In this document: positions 8,236 to 16,381 of the stretch, piece by piece | Layout: the number at the start of each line of letters is the position of its first letter | Numbering within the stretch: the first letter of the stretch is position 1 | Origin: Pseudomonas sp. 8O | GTDB lineage: Bacteria; Pseudomonadota; Gammaproteobacteria; Pseudomonadales; Pseudomonadaceae | Reading direction: 5' to 3' | Assembly (NCBI RefSeq): GCF_902506495.1 | Contig: NZ_LR733264.1 | Coordinates: forward strand, 558,001 to 622,000 | DNA length: 64,000 nt | The notes under the pieces: model-generated | What the model was told of the DNA's origin: nothing | Seen by the model: the letters and a program-made list of their open reading frames with translations, nothing else | Databases searched by the model: none | Program-made: the position numbers and the translations under genes

Positions 8236-9129
8236 ATGACACCCAAGGATCTACTGCTGGCGCTGCTGGTGATCGTCGTCTGGGGGCTGAACTTCGTGGT
8301 GATCAAGGTTGGCCTGCATGGCATGCCGCCGATGCTGATGGGCGCTCTGCGCTTCATGCTCGCAGCCTTTCCGGCGATCCTCTTCGTGCGGCGGCCGCAG
8401 GTGCCGCTGCGCTGGATGCTGGCCTATGGCATGACCATTTCAGTGGGGCAGTTCGCCTTTCTCTTCTATGCCATGTACGTCGGCATGCCGGCGGGTCTGG
8501 CGTCGCTGGTGCTGCAGTCGCAGGCCTTCTTCACCCTGTTCTTCGCCGCGCTGTTTCTCGGCGAGCGGCTGCGTCGCAGTAACCTGTTCGGTTTGCTGGT
8601 GGCGGCCAGCGGTCTGGTATTGATAGGTCTGCAGGGCGGGCAGGCGATGACCCTGGCGGGCTTCGCCCTGACCATTGCGGCGGCCTCGATGTGGGCGCTG
8701 GGCAACGTGGTCACGCGCAAGCTGGGCAAGGTCAATCTGGTCGGCCTGGTGGTCTGGGGCAGCCTGATTCCACCGCTGCCATTTCTGGCCTTGTCGCTGT
8801 GGCTGGAAGGGCCGGAGCTGATCGGTCAGTCGCTGCGCACGCTCAGCCTGGATTCGCTGCTGGTGCTGGCTTACCTGGCATTCGGCGCCACCATTCTCGG
8901 CTACGGGCTTTGGAGTCGCTTGCTTTCGCGCTATCCGGCCAGCCAGGTGGCGCCGTTCTCGCTGCTGGTGCCGGTGGTGGGTATCAGCTCCTCGGCACTG
9001 TTGCTCGGCGAGCGCCTCGGCAGTCTGCAGATGGTCGGTGCGGCGTTGGTCATGGCCGGGCTGCTGATCAACGTCTGGGGCGGGCGTTTGCTCGATAGCT
9101 GGCGCCAGCGCGAGCCGACGCTGCCGTAG
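8236..9129 (+). CDS. eamA: EamA O-acetylserine/cysteine exporter (DMT family)
   Basis: 297 residues and ten hydrophobic helices in two EamA repeats. The N-terminal VWGLNFVVIKVGLHGMPP and the FAFLFYAMYVGMPAGLASLV segment are close to E. coli EamA/YdeD, as is the C-terminal SLLVPVVGISSSALLLGERL. EamA exports O-acetylserine and cysteine and so relieves cysteine toxicity. The ATG at 8236 is chosen because upstream codons have no homologous counterpart. The last 40 bp of the gene are partly duplicated 143 bp downstream, beyond a REP unit. Whether the neighbouring TauE permease is functionally related (sulfur compounds) is speculation. Confidence 0.88.
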   Translation: MTPKDLLLALLVIVVWGLNFVVIKVGLHGMPPMLMGALRFMLAAFPAILFVRRPQVPLRWMLAYGMTISVGQFAFLFYAMYVGMPAGLASLVLQSQAFFTLFFAALFLGERLRRSNLFGLLVAASGLVLIGLQGGQAMTLAGFALTIAAASMWALGNVVTRKLGKVNLVGLVVWGSLIPPLPFLALSLWLEGPELIGQSLRTLSLDSLLVLAYLAFGATILGYGLWSRLLSRYPASQVAPFSLLVPVVGISSSALLLGERLGSLQMVGAALVMAGLLINVWGGRLLDSWRQREPTLP

Positions 9130-9263
9130 GGTGCGCTGTGCGCACCGCTTCCAGAATCGTGACCCGATATTCTCTGGAACCTTGGTGCGCACTGCGCACC
9201 CTACAACGACAGGCTCAGTCTTGCGGGCGTTTGCTCGATGGCTGGCGCCGACGCGAGCCGACA
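9081..9263 (+). repeat. Duplicated eamA 3' fragment (9081-9120 and 9224-9263) around a REP unit
   Basis: The 40 bp at 9081-9120, inside the end of eamA, recur almost unchanged at 9224-9263 outside any gene. Between them lies a composite REP (9127-9206) with terminal GTAGGGTGCGC and GCGCACCCTAC arms. The arrangement suggests that REP insertion or recombination duplicated the gene tail. Confidence 0.8.
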
Positions 9264-9358
9264 AGGCGTCACGAAATGCTGAACCGGATGAGCGCTGCTG
9301 TCACGAGCGGGGGACGTGAACCGAAGAGCCGCGCTGGCGACTCTTCGGTCTAGTCAGG

Positions 9359-9640
9359 TCAGTCCTGGCGGCTGGTGACTTCCAGCAGGTGGTAGCCGAA
9401 CTGGGTCTTCACCGGGCCCTGCACCACGCCGACCGGCGCGCTGAAGACGACGGTGTCGAATTCCTTGACCATCTGGCCGGGGCCGAACGAGCCCAGGTCG
9501 CCGCCGCTGCGGCCGGACGGGCAGGAAGAATTGTCTTTGGCCAGTTGGGCGAAGTCGGCACCGCCTTCGATGGCGGCTTTCAGTTCGTTGCACTTGTCTT
9601 CGCTGGCAACCAGGATGTGGCGGGCAGTGGCGCGGGCCAT
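9359..9640 (-). CDS. ppiC: Peptidyl-prolyl cis-trans isomerase C (parvulin)
   Basis: 93 residues, exactly the length of E. coli PpiC. The whole protein is one parvulin domain: ARHILV at the start, GADFAQLAKDNSSCPSGRSG in the middle and FGYHLLEV at the end. It has no signal peptide, so it acts in the cytoplasm, where PpiC speeds proline isomerisation in folding proteins. The ATG at 9640 has an excellent AGGAGGT ribosome site. The longer in-frame start upstream lacks homology and is rejected. A hairpin at 9321-9348 lies just downstream. Confidence 0.93.
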   Translation of the reverse strand: MARATARHILVASEDKCNELKAAIEGGADFAQLAKDNSSCPSGRSGGDLGSFGPGQMVKEFDTVVFSAPVGVVQGPVKTQFGYHLLEVTSRQD

Positions 9641-9807
9641 GGGAGTACCTCCTATCAATGAAGGTGCAGAGCCTAGCGCAATCGTCTCGACAAGCAAACG
9701 GTAGGCCGTTCGTCCATTTCTCAGGAGTCGCCTCGGAGTCTGGCTTGTCCCATTTTCTGTAAGTGGGCATGTGCCCTGAACTCGGGTTTCACTGAGGAGA
9801 CGTGCAG

Positions 9808-10149
9808 ATGAACACCCTGAGCATCGACGGTTGGCGTAAGGCCGACAATGACAGCAAATCCATTCCCATCGGTACCCTGCAGTTCCATGTCAGCGAGGCG
9901 GAGCACTTGCGCCTGGAACGGGCTGAGGAAGAGCTGCAACACAGCGGGCTCAGAGACACCATGATCGACGCCGACATGCAGACGCTGGAGCTGGTCATGC
10001 CGGACGGCTTCGGCCCGCTGAGCGAATGCAAATGGCGCGTATACATCGGCGGCGAGGAGGGGCGGGGCCAGTTTCATCTGGTCGGCTACAGTGCCGAAGA
10101 TGGCTGCCTGATCTACAGCAATGCGGTGATGGTCGACCTGTTGGGTTGA
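9808..10149 (+). CDS. Conserved hypothetical protein, 113 aa
   Basis: Acidic, soluble, single-domain-sized protein without signal or membrane segments. The GAGGAG at 9794-9799 sits 8 nt before the ATG at 9808 and only 2 nt before an in-frame GTG at 9802, which decides for the ATG. No domain is recognised. The alternating hydrophobic pattern (WRVYIGG, GQFHLVGYS, CLIYSNAVMV) suggests a beta-rich C-terminal half. Confidence 0.65.
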   Translation: MNTLSIDGWRKADNDSKSIPIGTLQFHVSEAEHLRLERAEEELQHSGLRDTMIDADMQTLELVMPDGFGPLSECKWRVYIGGEEGRGQFHLVGYSAEDGCLIYSNAVMVDLLG

Positions 10150-10235
10150 CCGGCACAGGCAAAACCTTGCCCCGCGGTGGCAAGCCGCTGCCGCGAATGG
10201 ATGCGCAACCCGCGTAATGACGGGCCTGCAGTGGC

Positions 10236-10251
10236 TGGCCCGGAATCTGCT
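10236..10251 (+). promoter_or_regulatory. Candidate sigma-54 (RpoN) promoter
   Basis: TGGCCCGGAATCTGCT shows the invariant -24 GG and -12 GC separated by exactly 10 bases. The -12 element is about 34 nt before the ATG of the next gene. Consensus TGGCAC-N5-TTGCT is met except for two positions. Confidence 0.55.
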
Positions 10252-10284
10252 TTGCATGAGGCGAACGGATTTCGCGGAGGCCTC

Positions 10285-10734
10285 ATGACCAGTATCAACA
10301 ACAGCATGCCTGCCATGCTCAGCTACTACGGCAGTCAGCTCAACAATCGCTCGAGCGCAGGCAGTGGCGACACCGGCGACCAGGCCAGTCAGGACCCGCT
10401 GGCCGACCTGCGGCGTTTCGCCCTGCAGGTGGTGGCGCGCAGTGATGGTGGACTGTTGCGTGCGATGAATGGCGGCGCGGCGCAACCCGGCAATGCCGTG
10501 CAGCCCACTGGCGACAGCCAGCCGGCGACCCCTTCGGTGATTCAATTGCCGGACGTGATGCAACTCGATCGCGACGATGCCGCCTCGCTGCTGGCGCAGG
10601 TACAGAAGATGGTGGATGCCGGCATGGAGGGCAGCGTGCGCATCTCCGGCTACAACGGCGACCAGCAGACCGACTCGCTGGAGACCTACCGTCAGTGGTT
10701 GCAGGAGAAGGGTGGGGTCAGCATCTACGTCTGA
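10285..10734 (+). CDS. Hypothetical protein, 149 aa, behind a putative RpoN promoter
   Basis: ATG at 10285 with GGAGGCC upstream. The N-terminal half is rich in Ser, Asn, Gly and Gln and probably disordered. The C-terminal half (DDAASLLAQVQKMVDAGM and the SGYNGDQQTDSLETYRQWL region) looks helical and folded. No signal peptide and no recognised domain. A sigma-54-like promoter just upstream suggests control by nitrogen, motility or another RpoN-dependent activator. Confidence 0.65.
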   Translation: MTSINNSMPAMLSYYGSQLNNRSSAGSGDTGDQASQDPLADLRRFALQVVARSDGGLLRAMNGGAAQPGNAVQPTGDSQPATPSVIQLPDVMQLDRDDAASLLAQVQKMVDAGMEGSVRISGYNGDQQTDSLETYRQWLQEKGGVSIYV

Positions 10735-10745
10735 TCCGCACCTGT

Positions 10746-11846
10746 TCAGCCCAGAACGGGCTCTACGTCCTCTCGGGTGATCACCCGGTTACGCCCGGCG
10801 CGTTTGGCCGCATAGGTGCGCCTGTCCGCCGCCAGCATCAGCTCGTCCAGTGATTGCCCGTCCACCCCGAAGCAGGCCACGCCGGCGCTCAGTGTCATGC
10901 GCAGCGTGGTCTCATCCACCGCCAGCGGCTGTGCCGCCAGGCGTTCGCGCAGGCTCTCGGCGATTTCACGAGCTTGCGTCGCCGTGCTGCCTGGCAGCAG
11001 CACCGCAAACTCCTCGCCGCCCAGGCGGCAGAACAGATCGTTGACCCGCAAACGCTGCGCCAGCACCGTGGCGAAGTGAACCAGGGCGCGGTCGCCGACC
11101 TCGTGGCCGAAGCGGTCGTTGATCTGCTTGAAGTGATCGATATCGACGAATACCAGCGAAAGCGGCGTGCCATTGCGCAGCGCATGGGCACGCTCGCGCT
11201 CGAATACCTCGGCCAGCTTCAGCCGGTTTGGCAGACCGGTCAGGGAATCTGTGGTCGCCTGATCGGTCAAACGCTGCTCGTTGAGGAGGCGGCTGCGCTC
11301 GTAGATATGCGCAAAAATCATCACTGCCAGGCTGGCCAGGCCAAGATTGGCGATGATCTCGATGTTTTGCAGCAATTGATCAGAGGCAAACCGCCGGCTG
11401 AAGACGAACAGGCCGATGCCGACGAACAGCACCGAGCCGTACATGCCCAGACGCAGCCCCAGCAGCAGATAGCAGATGATCGGAATCGACTGTATCCAGG
11501 CGAACACCGCGAAGGTGGTGTGGGTCTGAGCCAGCGCCAAAATCATGATGCTGAAGAACGGCAGCAGGTAAACCGCGGTCAATAGCTGCAAGTTGTGCGT
11601 TCGGTCGACGATGGTCAGCAGATACAGCGACACAGCGGCGTAGCCGATCTCCAGACCGGCCAGCAGCCAGTTGTCGTGCAGCAGATTGACCACGGAGAAG
11701 AACAAACCACCGCTCAAGGTGATCCATAGCAAGGCCTTGAGGACCAGGCGACGATGTTGTTCGTTCTTGGCGAAGTAACCGGGCATCAGTGTTCTCGGCG
11801 GGAGAGGCAAGTGCGCAAATTGTTCGATGACGGCAGATGGCGTCAT
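10746..11846 (-). CDS. Membrane-bound diguanylate cyclase (GGDEF)
   Basis: 366 residues. The N-terminal half carries about six hydrophobic helices, probably a membrane sensor domain. The C-terminal GGDEF domain (about 200-360) has an intact GGEEF active site and, five residues before it, the RxxD inhibitory site (RVND), so it should make cyclic di-GMP from two GTP and be product-inhibited. No EAL domain. The opening motif TDSLTGLPNR is standard. It is transcribed convergently with the 149-aa gene and alone on its strand. The sensed signal is unknown. Confidence 0.92.
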   Translation of the reverse strand: MTPSAVIEQFAHLPLPPRTLMPGYFAKNEQHRRLVLKALLWITLSGGLFFSVVNLLHDNWLLAGLEIGYAAVSLYLLTIVDRTHNLQLLTAVYLLPFFSIMILALAQTHTTFAVFAWIQSIPIICYLLLGLRLGMYGSVLFVGIGLFVFSRRFASDQLLQNIEIIANLGLASLAVMIFAHIYERSRLLNEQRLTDQATTDSLTGLPNRLKLAEVFERERAHALRNGTPLSLVFVDIDHFKQINDRFGHEVGDRALVHFATVLAQRLRVNDLFCRLGGEEFAVLLPGSTATQAREIAESLRERLAAQPLAVDETTLRMTLSAGVACFGVDGQSLDELMLAADRRTYAAKRAGRNRVITREDVEPVLG

Positions 11847-11970
11847 GCAGGAACCCTGCCGTTCGGCCGCGATGCCAGTGCATGCGGGCGTTTGATGGGA
11901 CCAGGAAACCGGCCATGATCCTGCGCCGGAAATTGCGTCAGAATCACGACGTTAGTTGGGAGAGGACGGT

Positions 11971-12831
11971 ATGACAACAACAAGGGGCATATGGGGATGG
12001 CAACGCTGCCTGTTGGCGCTGCTGCTGATGGGCTTTTGGGGCGCGGCTCAGGCCGCTGAGGACCTTGCGCTGATCGAGACGATCAACAGCTATCGCAGCG
12101 AGGTGCAACGCTGCGGCGTGCAGGCCTCCGAGCCACTGCCACCGTTGACCAATGACCCACGCCTGATCCTGCCTGCCAATGGCACCGCGGATCTGCAGGA
12201 TTCGCTGAGCGCGGCCGGTTATCCGTTGGTCAACGTACAGGCCATCACGCTCTCCGGCCCGCGCAATGCGCAGGCGGCCATGCAGGCCTTGAGCGAGAGT
12301 TTCTGTCGTGTGTTGCTCGATCCGCAATTCATCGACATCGGTGTCAGCCAGCAGGATCGTGACTGGCGCATCGTGCTTGCACGGCCGCTGCTCAGTGCGC
12401 GCCTGCAAACCTGGCAGACCGAGGGGGAAAGTCTGCTGTTGCTGATCAACTCGGCCCGCGCCGAGGCGCGCCAATGCGGTGACCAGCGCTTTGCCGCTGC
12501 CGCGCCGCTGGTATGGAACGCCGAGCTGGGCAACGCTGCCGAGAGCCACAGTCGGGCCATGGCCAATGGCAACTTCTTCGCCCACCAGGGGCGTGACGGC
12601 CTGACGCCGGGTGACCGCGCGGAGCTGGCGGGTTACAGCGGTAGCAAGGTTGGCGAGAACATCGCGGCGGCTCTGGATAGCACCGCCAAGGTGGTCGAGG
12701 GCTGGCTGGCCAGCTCCGGGCACTGCGCCAACATCATGAACCCGGAGTTCAGCGAACTAGGCGCTGCCTACGCCAACGACCCGCAGAGCGATGCTGGCAT
12801 CTACTGGACGGCGCTGTTCGGCGGCGAGTGA
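11971..12831 (+). CDS. Exported CAP (SCP/PR1)-domain protein
   Basis: 286 residues with a Sec signal peptide (a hydrophobic run ending GAAQA-AED, about 1-27). The C-terminal CAP domain starts with LLLLINSARAEARQCG and contains the paired motifs SHSRAMANGNFFAHQG, KVGENIAA, a SGHCANIMNP cysteine motif and a final WTALFG. Bacterial CAP proteins are secreted or periplasmic and several bind lipids, but function is usually unknown. The region between the signal peptide and the CAP domain (about 30-145) is a less conserved helical domain. The start at 11971 gives a complete signal peptide. Confidence 0.85.
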   Translation: MTTTRGIWGWQRCLLALLLMGFWGAAQAAEDLALIETINSYRSEVQRCGVQASEPLPPLTNDPRLILPANGTADLQDSLSAAGYPLVNVQAITLSGPRNAQAAMQALSESFCRVLLDPQFIDIGVSQQDRDWRIVLARPLLSARLQTWQTEGESLLLLINSARAEARQCGDQRFAAAAPLVWNAELGNAAESHSRAMANGNFFAHQGRDGLTPGDRAELAGYSGSKVGENIAAALDSTAKVVEGWLASSGHCANIMNPEFSELGAAYANDPQSDAGIYWTALFGGE

Positions 12832-12946
12832 ATCCGTTTCGCACTTTGGCCATTTGCCACTGCAGCACCCACGGAGGCTACGTATAATCCGCGCCCTTCG
12901 ATTGGCGCCTCGTGCCGAGGTGATCCATGTGGTTTGAGGGTGTTGC

Positions 12947-13609
12947 ATGGTTCGTGTGTTTTTCCAGGCCCAGCTGGTTGGCCTGTTGTTGTTAATGGGC
13001 GGTTGCAGCATTACCGAGCGCTCCGCGCTGGTCAGCGACCGTCTGAGTCCTGCGCCTGGGGAGCCGGCGGCCTATCTGGTTGGCGCCGTTGGCCCTGATG
13101 GGGTGATGGCCGCCACGGCGCAGAACCAGCGCCTGCTGTTTCGGCTGCGCGGCTCGGAAGAGGGCGCCGCTGCAGTCTGGATCGACAATGGCATACGCCA
13201 GACGCCGAAGGACATCCAGGACGGTTCGGCCAGCGCCAGCGTATTCGTGATGCCACTGAAACCCGGCGATTACGAGCTGTACGACTTCCAGTTCTTCTCC
13301 ACCACGAGTACCGGTTACGGCACCTACTACTCCTCGATGCAGGCGCGGGAGAAGTTCGTCGTGCCCATGCGCCTGGAGGCCGGCAAGGCCTATTACATCG
13401 GCGAGTACCGCTCGCGTTGCATCACCGGCAGCCTGTGCCTGTTCGTGCAGCGCGAGCGTCTTGCGCGTGACGAAGCCATCGCGCGCCAGCAGTTCCCCGC
13501 ATTGCCCGAGCTGCAGCTGCTGCCCTTGCAGCTGGAGCGGGCGAAACCGTTCATCCTGCCCGAAGCAGCCAATTCTTCATCCCGGACGAAGGACCGCCCC
13601 ACACCATGA
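12947..13609 (+). CDS. Predicted lipoprotein, first of a coupled trio
   Basis: 220 residues. A short signal peptide ends in the lipobox LMGGC, giving a lipidated Cys near residue 23. The mature protein is beta-rich (PGDYELYDFQFF, FVVPMRLEAGKAYYIGEY) and resembles the DUF2846-type fold in which a carboxy-terminal carbohydrate-like beta domain is exported. No firm family is claimed. A TATAAT at 12883-12888 may be its -10 element. Its stop overlaps the start of the next gene (ATGA), so the following two lipoproteins are translated with it. Confidence 0.7.
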   Translation: MVRVFFQAQLVGLLLLMGGCSITERSALVSDRLSPAPGEPAAYLVGAVGPDGVMAATAQNQRLLFRLRGSEEGAAAVWIDNGIRQTPKDIQDGSASASVFVMPLKPGDYELYDFQFFSTTSTGYGTYYSSMQAREKFVVPMRLEAGKAYYIGEYRSRCITGSLCLFVQRERLARDEAIARQQFPALPELQLLPLQLERAKPFILPEAANSSSRTKDRPTP

Positions 13610-14127
13610 AACCGTTTCGTTACCTGCTGCTCGCCAGCGTATTGCTGTCGGGTTGCGCCGCGACTCATACCTTGCCGTCTACCGAATTGCGTTACGGCGA
13701 GTCCTACCTGCCGCCCATTCATGTGATGAGCAACGACCCGCTCAAGGGCGGGGAAATCCGCAACAGCCTGCGCGCCACGGGGATGTTCGAGGACGTGCTC
13801 GCCGGCCAGGCGCCGGGCGATGCCTACGCGGTGCGCGTCCAGGTCGCGCAGGAGCGTGACCACGCCGCTTTCCCGCTGGTGCTGCTCAGTGCCGCGACCC
13901 TGTTCCTGCTGCCGCTGCCCAGCGACGCGGATACGCGCATGGATTTCACCCTGCTCAAGGGTGAACGTACGCTCAAACGCTACAGCTACGAGAATCGCAC
14001 GCGCGCCTATTTCTGGCTGCTCGACCGAGGCGACGAGGCGAACGCGGAGCACCTGCGCCGCATCACCCGCTCCTTTGCCCGCGACGTCCAGCAGGACGAT
14101 CTGATGCAGGCTGGGGTGGCGCAATGA
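13606..14127 (+). CDS. Predicted lipoprotein, second of the trio
   Basis: 173 residues with signal peptide and lipobox LLSGC (Cys17). It has a short hydrophobic segment in the middle (FPLVLLSAATLFLLPLP). The following protein has the same arrangement (GVVLLGALTLLTLPLP), so the two are probably paralogues from an old duplication. Translational coupling is visible on both sides (ATGA overlaps). It probably sits in the outer or inner membrane as part of a complex with its neighbours. Function unknown. Confidence 0.75.
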   Translation: MKPFRYLLLASVLLSGCAATHTLPSTELRYGESYLPPIHVMSNDPLKGGEIRNSLRATGMFEDVLAGQAPGDAYAVRVQVAQERDHAAFPLVLLSAATLFLLPLPSDADTRMDFTLLKGERTLKRYSYENRTRAYFWLLDRGDEANAEHLRRITRSFARDVQQDDLMQAGVAQ

Positions 14128-14651
14128 GAATGTCCGTCAAGGTTGTTTTACCGCTGCTGGTAATGTTGTCGCTGCTGAGCGGCTGCTCCACCACGCTACC
14201 GCCGCTCGAGCATCGGCAGGTCGAACCGTTCGTGCCGGTCGGGCTGCGAGTGTCCATGCTCACCACGGGGCGCAAGGGCGACACCAGCAACCGCCAGGTG
14301 GTGCAGCGTCTGCAGCAGTCCGGCAGTTTTTCCTGGCTCGATGAAGGCATCAGCCGTAACGGCTACAGCCTGCTGATCGTCGAGCCGGCAGGCAAACGCG
14401 CCAACACGGGTGTCGTCCTGTTGGGGGCGCTGACCTTGCTCACGCTGCCGTTGCCGGTCAGCTACGAACAGCACCTGCGCGGTACCGTGTTCAAGGATGG
14501 CGTACCGATCAAGTCCTACGACTATCGCCGCGATGGTTGGGGGGTATTGGCCTGGTACGTGCCCATGCCCTTTGACCGCAACAAGCGCGACATGCTCGAC
14601 GAACTGCTTGGTGACATCGAGCGCGAGCAGACGATTCCCAAGCAGCGCTGA
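14124..14651 (+). CDS. Predicted lipoprotein, third of the trio
   Basis: 175 residues with lipobox LLSGC (about residue 21). Like the preceding protein it has a mid-sequence hydrophobic helix and a C-terminal basic region. It starts inside the stop of the previous gene (ATGA). The three genes form one operon of about 1.7 kb. The sequence gives no hint of a ligand. Confidence 0.75.
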   Translation: MRMSVKVVLPLLVMLSLLSGCSTTLPPLEHRQVEPFVPVGLRVSMLTTGRKGDTSNRQVVQRLQQSGSFSWLDEGISRNGYSLLIVEPAGKRANTGVVLLGALTLLTLPLPVSYEQHLRGTVFKDGVPIKSYDYRRDGWGVLAWYVPMPFDRNKRDMLDELLGDIEREQTIPKQR

Positions 14652-14663
14652 TAGCTCGGCGTA

Positions 14664-15251
14664 TCAGTTGACGCCGAACACCTGGGCCAGGTGCTGCTCG
14701 TAGCGCGCCACGTCGCGCTCGATGTTCGGCACCTTCATCACGTCGTTGCAGATGAAGGTGGGCAGGCCGCTCATGCCGAGGAATTCGTTGGCCTTGTGGA
14801 AGGGGAAGTACACCGCGTCCACGCCTTTGCCTTCGAAGAAATCGGTCGGGTCCTCGAAGGCCTGTACCGGGGCGTTCCAGGTCAGCGACAGCATGTACTG
14901 CTTGCCCTGGATCAGGCCGCCGCTGCCGTACTTCTGCGAGGCGTCGGAACGGGTACGGCCGTCGCTGGCATAGAGGCTGCCGTGACCGGCGGTGAACACC
15001 TCATCGAGGTACTTCTTCACTGTCCAGGGTGCGCCCATCCACCAGCCGGGCATCTGGTAGATCACCACGTCGGCCCAAAGGAATTTCTGCACTTCTTCTT
15101 CCACGTCGTAGCCGCCGTCGATGAAGGTGGTCTTGACGTCGAAGCCGGCGCGGTCGAGGAAGGCCAGCGCTGCGTCATGCAGGGTGCTGTTGTATTGGCC
15201 GTGGGAGTGGGCGAAGGCTTTGCCGCCGTTGAGCAGGAGGATCTTTTTCAT
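14664..15251 (-). CDS. mdaB: NADPH:quinone reductase MdaB (flavodoxin-fold)
   Basis: 195 residues, the usual MdaB length, with LLLNGGKAFAHSHGQYN (FMN/FAD phosphate loop) and VVIYQMPGWWMGAPWTVKKY (flavin and quinone site). MdaB reduces quinones by two electrons with NADPH and protects against redox cycling. It faces ygiN across 153 bp. In E. coli these two genes form an operon, and their products have been proposed to act as a quinone reductase/quinol oxidase pair, so the shared neighbourhood supports both assignments. Confidence 0.9.
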   Translation of the reverse strand: MKKILLLNGGKAFAHSHGQYNSTLHDAALAFLDRAGFDVKTTFIDGGYDVEEEVQKFLWADVVIYQMPGWWMGAPWTVKKYLDEVFTAGHGSLYASDGRTRSDASQKYGSGGLIQGKQYMLSLTWNAPVQAFEDPTDFFEGKGVDAVYFPFHKANEFLGMSGLPTFICNDVMKVPNIERDVARYEQHLAQVFGVN

Positions 15252-15404
15252 GGGGGGTTCTCCAAAAATGTGGCGGCAGGTTATCCAGTCCTGCGCGTGC
15301 GAAACACCCCGGAACGGTCAAATGATTATTGACTGAAAGTCATGAAAGGCTTGTCGAATACTGCATTATGGTGAGGCATCTTCCCACATCGAGGAACCTG
15401 CTCC

Positions 15405-15701
15405 ATGTACGGCTTCATCCTTCACGCTCACACCAGACCCGAACAGGCCGAGGCCTTCGAGCAACTGTTCCGTGCTTACGTCGAACCCAGTCGCGCCGAG
15501 CCCGGCTGCATCGAATATCACATGCTGCGCGACGCGCAGGACCCAACGCTGTTCATCTTCTACGAGGTGTGGGCGTCACGGGAGGCGCTGGCCGAGCACA
15601 CGGCCCTGCCGCACATGCGCGAGTTCCATGATCAGCGTATGGACTACCTGCGTCGTGATGTCGAGATTCGTGAAATCGAGATGCTCAGCCCGGCCCGGTG
15701 A
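15405..15701 (+). CDS. ygiN: YgiN-like quinol monooxygenase (ABM domain)
   Basis: 98 residues forming one antibiotic-biosynthesis-monooxygenase (ABM) domain: FILHAHTRPEQAEAFEQLF, EPGCIEYHMLRD, FYEVWASREALAEHT and HMREFH. These cofactor-free dimeric enzymes oxidise quinols. It diverges from mdaB, and the intergenic region probably holds both promoters. The symbol is given on family match plus context. Other ABM proteins are equally short, so the exact substrate is inferred. Confidence 0.8.
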   Translation: MYGFILHAHTRPEQAEAFEQLFRAYVEPSRAEPGCIEYHMLRDAQDPTLFIFYEVWASREALAEHTALPHMREFHDQRMDYLRRDVEIREIEMLSPAR

Positions 15702-15721
15702 GGGCGTCGCTGAAAACCCGG

Positions 15722-15816
15722 TGCGCATGGCCTTGGCGGCCCCGCGACACCCTACGGAGCGTGTCGCGCTTGGTGCTACGGAGCATGCCACTCCTGTAGG
15801 GTGCGCCGTGCGCACC
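15722..15816. repeat. Composite repeat: GGCGGCCCCGCGACACCCTACGG block plus REP
   Basis: The block GGCGGCCCCGCGACACCCTA recurs at 62500-62522. It is followed here by an inverted TACGGAGCGTGTCGCG arm and by the REP GTAGGGTGCGCCGTGCGCAC at 15796-15816. Confidence 0.7.
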
Positions 15817-15878
15817 GAGTCCCAAGCATGCCGAGTGGCGACCCGAATTTGAGCCCGAAACACTGGCGCTGCGGCCGT

Positions 15879-16307
15879 TCAAGCCCGTTCGGGAGCGGCA
15901 GACCGCTTTCGGCCCATCTGCTTGCTGGCCATGCTCATCAGGCGCTGAAAGGTGGGGCAGCTCAGGTGGTTGTCGGCCGGGCACAGCGCTGCATGGCGCA
16001 GCCCGTCGCGAATGGCGGACAGGCGGCGAATGGTGTGATCCAACTGCTCTGCCTTGCGCTCCAGTTGCTCACGGTCGATGGCAGGGCCGCCCTCGGCTGC
16101 CAGCATCTCGGCGATAGCGTCCAGTGAGAAACCAGCCGTGCGCCCGAGTGCGATCAGCGACAGGCGCTGCAGCACCGACTCGGCGAAGACCCGCTTCAGG
16201 CCATTGCGCCCGATGGAATGGATCAGCCCTTTTTCTTCGTAGTAACGCAAGGTCGAGGCCGGCAGACCTGACCAGCGCGCGACCTTGCCGATATCCAGCT
16301 CTTTCAT
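15879..16307 (-). CDS. MerR-family transcriptional regulator
   Basis: 142 residues. An N-terminal MerR winged helix (IGKVARWSGLPASTLRYYEEKGL) is followed by a coiled-coil dimerisation helix (about 85-115) and a short tail with two cysteines (ALCPADNHLSC) that could be redox or metal sensors, though the spacing is not that of the classic metal-binding subfamilies. It diverges from the DUF2938 gene with 74 bp between, so that gene is its likely target. A TTGACCTCAAG motif with partial dyad lies in that space. Confidence 0.85.
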   Translation of the reverse strand: MKELDIGKVARWSGLPASTLRYYEEKGLIHSIGRNGLKRVFAESVLQRLSLIALGRTAGFSLDAIAEMLAAEGGPAIDREQLERKAEQLDHTIRRLSAIRDGLRHAALCPADNHLSCPTFQRLMSMASKQMGRKRSAAPERA

Positions 16308-16310
16308 TGC

Positions 16311-16335
16311 TTGACCTCAAGTCGACTTTAACTGG
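16311..16335 (+). promoter_or_regulatory. Candidate MerR-type promoter/operator before the DUF2938 gene
   Basis: TTGACC (-35, 16311-16316) runs into CCTCAAGT-c-GACTTTAAC, an imperfect dyad in the place where MerR regulators bind the long 19-20 bp spacer. No good -10 is visible, so the call is tentative. Confidence 0.35.
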
Positions 16336-16381
16336 CAGCTTTGTTTTGAAGGCTTTTCAGATAGGTTAGATGGAGGTGTGT

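Noticed and set aside
9321..9348. Hairpin CCGAAGAG...CTCTTCGG near ppiC as a terminator
   Set aside because: No T run on either strand; mentioned in the ppiC entry only.
12883..12888. TATAAT as the promoter of the lipoprotein trio
   Set aside because: No -35 at 16-18 bp; the TTGCCA at 12854-12859 is 23 bp away. Only mentioned as a possible -10.
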